NCBI RefSeq assembly: GCF_000758755.1
Contig: NZ_JRMV01000281.1
Coordinates: 543,981 to 607,980, forward strand
DNA from: Actinomyces sp. S6-Spd3
GTDB taxonomy: Bacteria > Actinomycetota > Actinomycetes > Actinomycetales > Actinomycetaceae
Length of the DNA stretch: 64,000 nucleotides
Direction of reading: 5' to 3'
The position numbers and the translations under genes were made by a program. Under the pieces are notes generated by a model. It was not told where the DNA came from and ran no database searches. It saw only the letters and a list, made by a program, of their open reading frames with translations. This document shows, piece after piece, positions 56,876 to 64,000 of this stretch. Positions within the stretch are counted from its first letter, which is position 1, and each line of letters opens with the position of its first letter.

Positions 56876-57525
56876 GACTCCGTGGGTTGTTCAATGTGGC
56901 GAGCAGTGAAGTGCACGCGTTGAATAACGGTCACCAGAGAAGCGAAAGCAACCCAGCATAGACCTGCGGCAAAGAAGAAGACTGGAGCACCCCAGCCGTA
57001 AAGAGCGGCTCCCAATAAAGCAACAATCAATCGATCAGTACGCTCGGCAATCCCAACCTTGGCAATAACACCGACAGACTCTGCGCGCGCACGAGCATAG
57101 GGAACGGTCGCCGCGCCAACAATCGCAATCAGGCCCGCGATAATCGCCACTGTTCGAGTTGTCGAAGGCTCCATGGTAAAAACGGCAAAAGCAACAAGAG
57201 AAGCAAAAACAGCGCCATCGCCCAGGCGATCCATCGTCGAGTCAAGGAAAGCACCAAAAGGCGAAGAGGTCCCACTCATTCGTGCAAGGACTCCGTCAAT
57301 AGAATCGCAAAATAGAACGACTCCTAACGCGAGCGCCCCCTGCCAGAGATAGCCCCTTGGCAAAGTAGAAACTGCAACCGCGATCGTGACGAGAGTCCCC
57401 GTAACGGTCACCATATTTGGTGTCACGTGTGCTGCCAGCAGAAGCCTGGCAAGCGGAGTGAAGATCGTTTTGGTAATTGAACGTCCGTGGTTTCCGAGCA
57501 CTAGTTCTCCTGTGACGTTGGCCAA
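56872..57525 (-). CDS. pgsA: Phosphatidylinositol phosphate synthase (CDP-alcohol phosphotransferase)
   Basis: 217-aa membrane enzyme that joins CDP-diacylglycerol with myo-inositol 1-phosphate. The full CDP-alcohol motif is present: D77-G78…A81-R82…G91…D95…D99. Six membrane helices. Substrate is inferred from the PIM-operon position. Overlaps the HIT gene by 25 nt. Confidence 0.92.
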   Translation of the reverse strand: MANVTGELVLGNHGRSITKTIFTPLARLLLAAHVTPNMVTVTGTLVTIAVAVSTLPRGYLWQGALALGVVLFCDSIDGVLARMSGTSSPFGAFLDSTMDRLGDGAVFASLVAFAVFTMEPSTTRTVAIIAGLIAIVGAATVPYARARAESVGVIAKVGIAERTDRLIVALLGAALYGWGAPVFFFAAGLCWVAFASLVTVIQRVHFTARHIEQPTES

Positions 57526-58064
57526 GCCGCCGCTAGACGCGCACGCGCGTCTTCAAGTAGTTCAGGCACAGCTTTCGTGCGCGCAATGATGGGGAAGAAG
57601 TTCGCGTCTCCTGCCCACCTGGGAACGACGTGTTGGTGGAGATGAGCAGCAATCCCCGCTCCCGCTACCTCGCCTTGGTTCATCCCCAAATTAAATCCAG
57701 CGGGGTTGGCGGTTTCGCGTTCCACTCGCATTGCCGTTGCGGTCAGGCGCCCCAATTCAATGCGTTCTTCATCGCTCAGCTGCGTGTAGTCAGAGACATG
57801 GCGATAGGGACAGACCAAGAGGTGCCCAGAGTTGTACGGGAAGAGATTCATCAAAACGAAGCACGTGTCCCCGCGATAAACGATGAGCCCTTCCTGGTCA
57901 GTGCGCGATGGCGCAGCACAAAAAGGACACTCTTCCGACGAGGAATCGGCGGGTTTGTGATCGCCATGTATGTAGGCCATCCGATACGGCGTCCACAAAC
58001 GATCAAAACCGTCGGGAACACCAGCAAGTGCCCGTGAGTCCTCGGTCGGAAGAGTGTCACTCAT
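57501..58064 (-). CDS. HIT-family nucleotide hydrolase/phosphorylase
   Basis: 187 aa. HIT signature HLHQHVV with the catalytic histidine, and FCAAPSRTDQEG zinc-like region. The homologue at this place in mycobacteria is an Ap4A phosphorylase (Rv2613c); that activity is a reasonable guess. It is 5 nt from thrS, so thrS–HIT–pgsA–patA–pimA is one operon. Confidence 0.9.
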   Translation of the reverse strand: MSDTLPTEDSRALAGVPDGFDRLWTPYRMAYIHGDHKPADSSSEECPFCAAPSRTDQEGLIVYRGDTCFVLMNLFPYNSGHLLVCPYRHVSDYTQLSDEERIELGRLTATAMRVERETANPAGFNLGMNQGEVAGAGIAAHLHQHVVPRWAGDANFFPIIARTKAVPELLEDARARLAAAWPTSQEN

Positions 58065-58069
58065 TGTTA

Positions 58070-60058
58070 TCAGTCCTCAGCGCTGGGATCAGCGTTATTG
58101 CGGGTCGCGATGTGGTGCGCGATACGCTCAACCGCCTCGTCGACGGGAACACCGTTGAGCTGGGAGCCATCGCGGAAACGGAAGGACACTGCCTGCGCTT
58201 CTTGGTCTTCCCCGCCCGCGATCAAAGTGAAGGGAACCTTCTGCTTTGCGGCGTTACGGATCTTCTTGCCAAAGCGATCATCGGAATGATCAACTTCGAC
58301 GCGAATACCACGCTCTCGCAACCGCTGAGCAACCGTATCCACGTACTCATCGAAGGCCTCGGCAACGGGAACAAGGCGTACCTGCACGGGCGAAAGCCAC
58401 GCGGGGAATGCTCCTGCATAGTGTTCGGTCAACACGCCGATGAAGCGCTCGATCGAGCCGAACTTCGCCGAGTGGATCATGACCGGTTCACGGTGGCTTC
58501 CGTCAGGAGCGGTGTATTCCAGTCCAAAACGGTGCGGCTGGTTGAAGTCGTACTGAATAGTCGACATCTGCCAGGTACGTCCGATCGCGTCCTTCGCCTG
58601 AATGGAAATCTTCGGGCCGTAGAATGCAGCACCACCCGGATCGGGAACGGTATCCAAACCGGTTTCTTCTGCGCAGCGACGCAAGATCTCGGTGGCTTCC
58701 TCCCACTGTTCATCGGTTCCGATGAACTTGTCCTTCTTCTTTCCATCGGTGTCGCGGGTAGACAGCTCGAGGTAGAAGTCGTTCAAACCGAAATCGCGAA
58801 GAAGCGTCAAGATGAAGTTCAACAGGTGCTTAATTTCATCACCGGCTTGCTCGGGCATCACATAGGAGTGTGAATCATCCTGAGTGATCGAGCGAACGCG
58901 AGTGAGTCCTTGAAGAACACCGGACTTCTCATTGCGGTAGACGGTACCGAACTCGAAGAGGCGCAGCGGAAGTTCACGGTAAGAACGGCCTCGGCTCCTG
59001 AAGATCAGGTTATGCATCGGGCAGTTCATGGCCTTGAGGTAGTAGAGCTGACCGTCATCATCCATGGGCGGGAACATCCCGTCCGCATAGTAGGGAAGGT
59101 GACCCGAGGTATGGAAGAGATCTTCCTTTGAGATGTGGGGAGTACCCACGTAGAGGAATCCGTTCTCAATGTGGGCTTCGCGCACGTAATCTTCCATGAC
59201 ACGCTTGAGGACGCCGCCCTTGGGGTGGAAAACAGGCAGACCAGCGCCGAGTTCCTCTGGGAAGGAGAAAAGATCAAGCTCAGCACCGAGGCGACGGTGA
59301 TCACGTCGCTCAGCTTCCTTGAGTCGTTCTTGATAGGCGACTAGATCTTCCTTCGAGGCCCACGCAGTTCCGTAAATTCGCTGCAGTTGGTCGTTGGCTT
59401 GGTCACCGCGCCAGTATGCGGAAGAGGACTTGGTGAGCGCGAAACCGTTGCCGATCAGCCTGGTTGAAGGCAGGTGGGGGCCGCGGCACAGGTCCTTCCA
59501 AGCGGTTGTGCCGTCACGGCGCACATTGTCGTAGATTGTCAGTTCAGAGCCGCCAACCTCGACAGAAGCATCCTCTGCTCCCCCACCCTTAGTGGTGATG
59601 AGCTCAAGCTTGTAGGGCTGATCGGCAAGTTCTTCGCGGGCTTCGTCTTCACTGACCACGCGGCGACGGAAGGTCTGGCCTTCTTTGACAATGCGCTTCA
59701 TGCGCTTTTCCAGGTCGCGCATGAGTTCAGGAGTGACCGAATCGATATTCCCGAAGTCATAGTAGAAACCATCGGTGATGAAGGGGCCGATTCCAAGATT
59801 CACGTCCGGGAACACTTCCTGAACCGCCTGAGCCATGACGTGTGTGCAGGAGTGACGCAGGATTTCCAGACCGGCTGGAGAGTTCAGGGTAATTGCTTCC
59901 ACCGTTGCGCCGGATGGGATTTCACGGGAGAGATCCCATGCTTTTCCATCGACTGTCATAGCGACGACGTCGCTACGCGAGGCATAATGCTGCAAACCGG
60001 TGCAGCCTTCTTCAATTTCTACAGCAACGCCATCAATAGTTGCGTTGATAACAGGCAC
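58070..60058 (-). CDS. thrS: Threonine–tRNA ligase
   Basis: 662-aa class II synthetase. N-terminal TGS domain, editing domain with [11 protein letters not shown] and CRGPHLPST, catalytic core ([35 protein letters not shown]) and anticodon-binding domain. GTG at 60058 is chosen because AGGAG lies 8 nt upstream; the frame is open to 60115. No T-box leader was found in the 137 nt upstream. It heads the PIM operon. Confidence 0.96.
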   Translation of the reverse strand: MPVINATIDGVAVEIEEGCTGLQHYASRSDVVAMTVDGKAWDLSREIPSGATVEAITLNSPAGLEILRHSCTHVMAQAVQEVFPDVNLGIGPFITDGFYYDFGNIDSVTPELMRDLEKRMKRIVKEGQTFRRRVVSEDEAREELADQPYKLELITTKGGGAEDASVEVGGSELTIYDNVRRDGTTAWKDLCRGPHLPSTRLIGNGFALTKSSSAYWRGDQANDQLQRIYGTAWASKEDLVAYQERLKEAERRDHRRLGAELDLFSFPEELGAGLPVFHPKGGVLKRVMEDYVREAHIENGFLYVGTPHISKEDLFHTSGHLPYYADGMFPPMDDDGQLYYLKAMNCPMHNLIFRSRGRSYRELPLRLFEFGTVYRNEKSGVLQGLTRVRSITQDDSHSYVMPEQAGDEIKHLLNFILTLLRDFGLNDFYLELSTRDTDGKKKDKFIGTDEQWEEATEILRRCAEETGLDTVPDPGGAAFYGPKISIQAKDAIGRTWQMSTIQYDFNQPHRFGLEYTAPDGSHREPVMIHSAKFGSIERFIGVLTEHYAGAFPAWLSPVQVRLVPVAEAFDEYVDTVAQRLRERGIRVEVDHSDDRFGKKIRNAAKQKVPFTLIAGGEDQEAQAVSFRFRDGSQLNGVPVDEAVERIAHHIATRNNADPSAED

Positions 60059-60195
60059 GAGCTGTGCTCCTTCGGGTTTCTGGCGACAAGCGCCATCTCT
60101 ACCTGTCAACTGCACGCATACGAAGGCGCGTCAAACGCTCTTATCGAGAATCGACAGGCTTGGACCCTTCTATCGTAGCCGCCGAGGCGGCAATG

Positions 60196-61215
60196 TCACG
60201 AACGCAGTGCGCGCTTGAGTGAAAGCAAGTTACGCAGCCCCGCGTAGAGTCGCGGGCGCAAAGGAAGATCCCACGCTCCGGGGACATCCGTGTAGCCCTT
60301 GGCAAAGTTCAGCTTGTACTTGCCAACGGTAAAAAGCTCCGGCACGCGAGGCGAGTGCATGCCCATAAGATCGATACCACCCTGCGGATCAAGATCGGGG
60401 CCAAGAGTGAGTGCGCATTGAACATCCAGCTCTGGCATCGCGCCAAGTTTGCGCGCCAGCGCTGTCGTTGCACCGTAATAGCATTCGGCCTGACGATCGT
60501 TCACCAAAATGAGGTTCCACGCGGCAACCTTGCCATCGACGCGAAGGACATATAGGTGCGAATGTTGTTCGCCCAAAACCTTGAGCATCGTTGCATAGAC
60601 CTCGGGAGGATGCGGGTGGAAACCGTCGCGCTGCGCGGTTTCCTTCAAAACTTCGTAGTATTCACTGAAGTCCTGTGCGGCGGCTTCGCGTTCGTCAGCA
60701 ATGCTGGTTTCGACCTGCGCAAGGGCCTTTCGGGAACGTCGAAGCTGGCGACGGCCTTCCTTCGTCATATCAGCAAGAATCTTCTCCTCATCACCACCGT
60801 GGGACCGAATGATGACCGTCCGATCGTAGGTGATGATCTGCATGACATCTCGAAGATCGTCTGCGGAGAAAGTCGCATGCAAACGAATAAAGACAACCGA
60901 AGAGTCTTTTTCGCGAACATAGCGGGCCAAAGCATCGCGGAATGCGCGCTCACGTGCAGGGGTTGCTTCCTTCAGCCACACAGGGCCGTGTTTCGCCCAC
61001 AGATAGCGCGCTCCTCGCATTGAGTACTCGTAGAGCGCAACCAGGGCGATTCGCTTTCCTTCCTCGCAATACTCGAGGCGACCCCAAAGTTTACGTCCTT
61101 CAACAGCTTCGTATTGCTCCCAAATTGCAGATTGTTCAACCGGAAGCGGGGTTACGCCGGCAGCGCCGATACGCATTTCTTCAGCTGTAATCGAGCGGAG
61201 CTGTACCTGTGACAT
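60196..61215 (-). CDS. FemAB-like peptidoglycan interpeptide bridge transferase
   Basis: 339-aa FemX/FemAB (two tandem GNAT-like) protein. WEQYEAVEGRKLWGR and ARYLWAKHGPVWL early, then LTKEGRRQLRRSRKALAQVE-like helical arms and LYVLRVDGKVAAWNLILVNDRQAECYYGA. Family members use aminoacyl-tRNA to add bridge residues to lipid II. ATG at 61215 is chosen as the conserved MSQVQL start; the frame is open to 61365 across the neighbour's end. Together with the adjacent ATP-grasp gene, it likely sets the cross-bridge. Confidence 0.88.
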   Translation of the reverse strand: MSQVQLRSITAEEMRIGAAGVTPLPVEQSAIWEQYEAVEGRKLWGRLEYCEEGKRIALVALYEYSMRGARYLWAKHGPVWLKEATPARERAFRDALARYVREKDSSVVFIRLHATFSADDLRDVMQIITYDRTVIIRSHGGDEEKILADMTKEGRRQLRRSRKALAQVETSIADEREAAAQDFSEYYEVLKETAQRDGFHPHPPEVYATMLKVLGEQHSHLYVLRVDGKVAAWNLILVNDRQAECYYGATTALARKLGAMPELDVQCALTLGPDLDPQGGIDLMGMHSPRVPELFTVGKYKLNFAKGYTDVPGAWDLPLRPRLYAGLRNLLSLKRALRS

Positions 61216-61228
61216 GACAAAAATCCCC

Positions 61229-62479
61229 TTAGAATGAACGATCGTTCGCTTGAGGGTAATACCGATGGAACTTGCGATAGTGGTTGAGCTTTTGCAGATG
61301 CAAAGTGACCGATCGGCGAAGATCCCTATCACGCGAGTAGAACAGCGGGTCAAATCGCTTTCCACTGCGAATCAAACCACGCACCCGTTTCGCGAGCTCG
61401 GGATCGCGTAGGTAGCGCATGAGCAGACGATCGGGAACCATCGAGTACAAGATCTCCTCGTGGACCTCATCGCGCTCCCGTGAAAGACCTTTAACTAAGT
61501 CGTCAACCATCGGAATCATTGGGTTGTGCCCAGCGGCGGTCATGTACCAGCTGTTACGACCAATTCGCGGATTGACTTCAAAGAAGAGCGCCCGTCCATC
61601 GCGTGGATCAATTTTCACGTCAAAATTCGCAAACCCACGGTAGTTGGCAGCCTCGAGAATACGCTGAGCATCCGCCCACAACTGCGGGAAAGATTCAGTA
61701 ATCATGGCAACCGGATTGCCGATCATGGTCGGCGCATGGTCCTCAAGAAGCACGCGCGCTGACCCGATCAGCGTCATGCGTCCCTTCGAGTCCACATACG
61801 CGGTCACCGAGCGCATCTGCGTGTTGTCACCAGGAATCAGCTCCTGAACAACGAAGTCTCCCTTAAAACCGACCTCGCCCAAACGTGCCCACAGTTCATC
61901 GAGTTCTTGGGCACTCTCGACAAACCAGATCTTGCGCTTTCCTTCGAATTCCAGCCCATCGTAGTCATTGCCTCGAGCAGCTTTAGCGACCACGGGAAAG
62001 GCAAAGGGAATCTTAGGCGCAACCCAGGCCTCGGCAGTGGAGAAATCACGGAAAGAAACAACGACGGTTGCCGGCGTAGGAACGCCCAAATCGTTGCATA
62101 AGCGAGCGAATGCCCCCTTGTCGGTCACATAGTCGATAACTTCCATGGAGGGGAAGGGCAATGCGTAATGAGCGCTGAGCGCATCCCAATTCCTCGCGAC
62201 GAACTCGGAATGGAGGTCATGATTGGCGACCAGAACCAAAGCATGATCGGAATAGGTCGATGCAATGCGCATCAAAGTCTCAAGCAAAACCTCATCTGAG
62301 GCATGCGCAATGATCGGCTCGACATGGCAAAACGACGAGCGCGCGATTGAAACCGTCGGAGCATGGGAAAGGACGATCGAAGTAGCCCCGTAGGCCTCGT
62401 GGAAAGAACGCGCCAAAGCGTAGACTCCAAAATCTCCGCCCAAAAGAACAGGCTGCACAGGAGCGTCGGCCACAGTCAT
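61229..62479 (-). CDS. ATP-grasp carboxylate–amine ligase, D-aspartate-ligase (AslFm)-like
   Basis: 416 aa. The N-terminus VLLGGDFGVYALARSFHEAYG matches the Enterococcus faecium D-aspartate ligase pattern (PILLGSDMNVYGMARSFNEAYG by recall). ATP-grasp core: KAARGNDYDGLEFEGKRK, VVQELIPGDNTQMRS, FANFDVKIDPRDGRALFFEVNPRIG. AslFm-type ligases add D-Asp to the lysine side chain of the precursor. Substrate here is inferred. ATG at 62479 is the best start, with only a weak purine site. It lies 13 nt before the FemAB gene start. Confidence 0.82.
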   Translation of the reverse strand: MTVADAPVQPVLLGGDFGVYALARSFHEAYGATSIVLSHAPTVSIARSSFCHVEPIIAHASDEVLLETLMRIASTYSDHALVLVANHDLHSEFVARNWDALSAHYALPFPSMEVIDYVTDKGAFARLCNDLGVPTPATVVVSFRDFSTAEAWVAPKIPFAFPVVAKAARGNDYDGLEFEGKRKIWFVESAQELDELWARLGEVGFKGDFVVQELIPGDNTQMRSVTAYVDSKGRMTLIGSARVLLEDHAPTMIGNPVAMITESFPQLWADAQRILEAANYRGFANFDVKIDPRDGRALFFEVNPRIGRNSWYMTAAGHNPMIPMVDDLVKGLSRERDEVHEEILYSMVPDRLLMRYLRDPELAKRVRGLIRSGKRFDPLFYSRDRDLRRSVTLHLQKLNHYRKFHRYYPQANDRSF

Positions 62480-62553
62480 CGTTTCTCTTTCGCTCGATAG
62501 AGGTGAACCCCTCCAGCATAGCGGAAGGGGTTCACACACAGGGGACTACGCGC

Positions 62554-63021
62554 TCAGACATTAAAGCCGATCGCGCGAAGCTGTTCACGTCCATCGCTGG
62601 TGATTCGATCTGGACCCCAGGCTGGCATCCAGACCCAATTGATCAGAACATCGTTGGAAAGCGGAGCTAACACCATCTGAGCTTGACGTTCGATCACATC
62701 GGTCAGGGGGCAAGCAGCGGAGGTCAGCGTCATATCAATGACAACGGCATCATTGGACGAGATGTTGATCCCATAGACCAGGCCAAGGTCAACAATATTG
62801 ATCCCAAGTTCGGGATCGATAACGTCCTTAAGCGCCTCGAGGACATCGACTCCAGCGATAGTCCCATCTTCTCTGATATCAGTGCCCTCAATATTGAAAA
62901 TGTTCCCAGGAGCGGGCGCATCGCTGTGAGAGGCAGCTGACTCTGGCAGAGCCGAGGCCGCAGGAGCAAAGCGTTGCTCAACGGCATCGTTTTGTGCCAT
63001 CGGGTTGGAAGAAGTATCCAT
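62554..63021 (-). CDS. sufT: SufT/MIP18-family Fe–S assembly factor
   Basis: 155 aa with an Ala/Ser/Pro-rich N-terminal extension (about 1–45), then a DUF59 domain: DVIDPELGINIVDLGLVYGI and the conserved cysteine in AACPLTDV. Family members help deliver Fe–S clusters in the SUF system. Its ATG overlaps the sufU stop (TAATG). The frame opens further upstream inside sufU, but that region is coding for sufU. Confidence 0.9.
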   Translation of the reverse strand: MDTSSNPMAQNDAVEQRFAPAASALPESAASHSDAPAPGNIFNIEGTDIREDGTIAGVDVLEALKDVIDPELGINIVDLGLVYGINISSNDAVVIDMTLTSAACPLTDVIERQAQMVLAPLSNDVLINWVWMPAWGPDRITSDGREQLRAIGFNV

Positions 63022-63488
63022 TACTCGTTTTCTCCTGCAATATCGGTTCCAAGCTGAGCGAGAGCATCGCGCAGCGCATACCAACCAAGAAGCGCGCACT
63101 TGACACGATTGGGGAACTGAGAAGTTCCCTCCAAGGCAGCCGCGTCTTCTAATAGGTCCAAAGTGTCTTCATCCACGCCTTGCCCTCGTGAATGCATCAT
63201 TGTTTCCATCGCGGAATAGAGCTCACGTACTCGAGCAAGATCCGCACCTGCAACCATGTCAGAAAGCATCGAGAGGGATGCCTGAGAGATCGAACAGCCG
63301 TCCCCATCCCACGCTAAGGACTCGATGACACCGGAGTCACTCAGTGTCACGCCCAAGGTCGTTTCGTCTCCGCAGGTTGGATTGACCTGATGAGAAGAGG
63401 CGGATAACTCAGTGGGATTACCGCAGCCGTGACGCTCACGAGCATGATCGAGAATCACCTGCTGGTACATCTGTTCCAAGCTTGACAT
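63021..63488 (-). CDS. sufU: SufU-type sulfur transfer scaffold
   Basis: 155-aa zinc-dependent sulfurtransferase that receives sulfur from SufS. Ligand set: NPTCGDE (Cys and Asp), DGDGCSIS and RVKCALLGW. ATG overlaps the sufS stop (TGATG), with GGAGG 6 nt upstream, giving tight coupling to sufS. Confidence 0.93.
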   Translation of the reverse strand: MSSLEQMYQQVILDHARERHGCGNPTELSASSHQVNPTCGDETTLGVTLSDSGVIESLAWDGDGCSISQASLSMLSDMVAGADLARVRELYSAMETMMHSRGQGVDEDTLDLLEDAAALEGTSQFPNRVKCALLGWYALRDALAQLGTDIAGENE

Positions 63489-64000
63489 CAGCAACCTCCA
63501 AAATAGGAACGAACCTGGCCAAGTGCTTCAATAAAACGGTCGACCTCTTCACGTGTCGTAGTCGGCCCGATTGAGGCGCGCGACGAAGAACGAACACCAA
63601 AGAAGCTATGAAGCGGAATCGCGCAGTGATGGCCGACTCGCACCGCAACATCATGAGAATCAAGAACTTGACCCACATCATGAGGATGAACTCCATCAAC
63701 GGCGAAAGCAACAACACCGATACGTTCAAATTCTGAGCCGGGCCCAAGAACACGTACTCCGTCGATTCCGCTAATTCCGTCAAGCATGTAGGCGGTTAAA
63801 ACGCGCTCGTGTTCGGCAACGCGGTCCATGCCAATAGCGGATAGGTATCGTAGCGCCGCACTCCAGCCAACAATTTGAGCGATGGGCTGGCTACCAGCTT
63901 CAAATCGTTCAGGAGCCGGCATGAAACTCGAGCTCTCCATAGTGACGTTTTCGATCATTGAACCACCGGTGAGAACCGGAGGCATCGCGTCGAGGAGCTC
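63488..64000 (-). CDS. sufS: Cysteine desulfurase SufS, C-terminal part (runs off the window end)
   Basis: Only the last about 170 residues are in the window; the reading frame continues through position 64000. The visible part has ELLDAMPPVLTGGSMIENV, WSAALRYLSAIG and the catalytic cysteine loop RVGHHCAIPLH of type II desulfurases. PLP enzyme taking sulfur from cysteine for Fe–S assembly. It leads sufS–sufU–sufT. Confidence 0.94.
   Translation of the reverse strand, partial: ELLDAMPPVLTGGSMIENVTMESSSFMPAPERFEAGSQPIAQIVGWSAALRYLSAIGMDRVAEHERVLTAYMLDGISGIDGVRVLGPGSEFERIGVVAFAVDGVHPHDVGQVLDSHDVAVRVGHHCAIPLHSFFGVRSSSRASIGPTTTREEVDRFIEALGQVRSYFGGC

Noticed and set aside
60059-60195. T-box or other riboswitch before thrS
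   Set aside because: No conserved T-box sequence or antiterminator could be seen; the short GCCGC/GCGGC hairpin at 60178–60191 has no T-run. The leaders of alaS, aspS and hisS also show none.
9190-62960. Frequent octamer GCCTCGGC / GCCGAGGC through the window
   Set aside because: Mostly falls in minus-strand genes as Ala-Glu-Ala codons; codon use explains it better than a genome signal. A whole-genome k-mer count would be needed to revisit this.

Overview
The window is ordinary chromosomal DNA from an actinobacterium. The gene order is the reason: polA–pdtaR–(tRNA)–pyk–lgt–trpC, yebC–pdxST–ruvCAB–yajC–secDF–apt–rel, glnE next to a GlnA2-type glutamine synthetase, divergent glgA(glgM)/glgC, and thrS–HIT–pgsA–patA–pimA are all known from Mycobacterium and relatives. 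The content (PIM/phosphatidylinositol synthesis, ANTAR regulator, Actinobacterial SUF genes, FemAB plus an AslFm-like ligase) and a base composition that looks mid-50s %GC on the lines sampled suggest a host-associated Actinomycetaceae-like organism; the genus cannot be fixed from this window. Nearly everything is on the minus strand. The plus-strand genes are a thioesterase, a tRNA, an MFS transporter, an 80-aa zinc-ligand protein and glgC.

Layout. 1–7867: 5' part of polA, a PaaI-type thioesterase, pdtaR, a tRNA with a CAA anticodon, a 71-aa unknown protein, an OatA-like acyltransferase–SGNH fusion, pyk and lgt. 7917–15773: orphan trpC, then the tight set rpsD / alaS–ruvX–mltG–aroE–prepilin peptidase. 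15894–23737: rarA, L,D-transpeptidase, YrdC/Sua5 protein, GH31 glycosidase, then aspS behind a strong terminator. 23895–33975: MFS, DEAD-box helicase, hisS, MBL hydrolase, DUF349, rel, apt. 33972–42448: secF, secD, yajC, ruvBAC, pdxT/S, yebC and a small zinc-ligand protein. 42476–52888: phosphatase, glnE, glnA, SPFH, NfeD, ABC ATPase, glgA, glgC, Nudix. 52885–60058: PrsW, a LemA-like membrane protein, pimA, patA-like, pgsA, HIT, thrS. 60196–64000: FemAB transferase, D-Asp-ligase-like ATP-grasp, sufT, sufU, sufS (cut by the window end).

The genes work together in several visible modules: translation (alaS, aspS, hisS, thrS, rpsD, tRNA), recombination (ruvABC, ruvX, rarA, polA), envelope building (lgt, mltG, L,D-transpeptidase, OatA-like, FemAB + ATP-grasp, PIM operon), protein export (secDF–yajC), glycogen or maltosyl-phosphate metabolism (glgA/glgC) and Fe–S assembly (suf). 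Many neighbours overlap by 1–7 nt (ATGA, TAATG, TGATG), which indicates co-translation in operons.

No mobile element, CRISPR array, prophage or obvious new defence or biosynthetic system was found. The items most worth a second look are the leucine-anticodon tRNA on a short-variable-arm body, the FemAB/ATP-grasp pair that probably defines the peptidoglycan cross-bridge, the trpC left without trpB/trpA, the glutamine synthetase lacking the adenylylation tyrosine beside glnE, and the LemA-like protein in the PIM operon.
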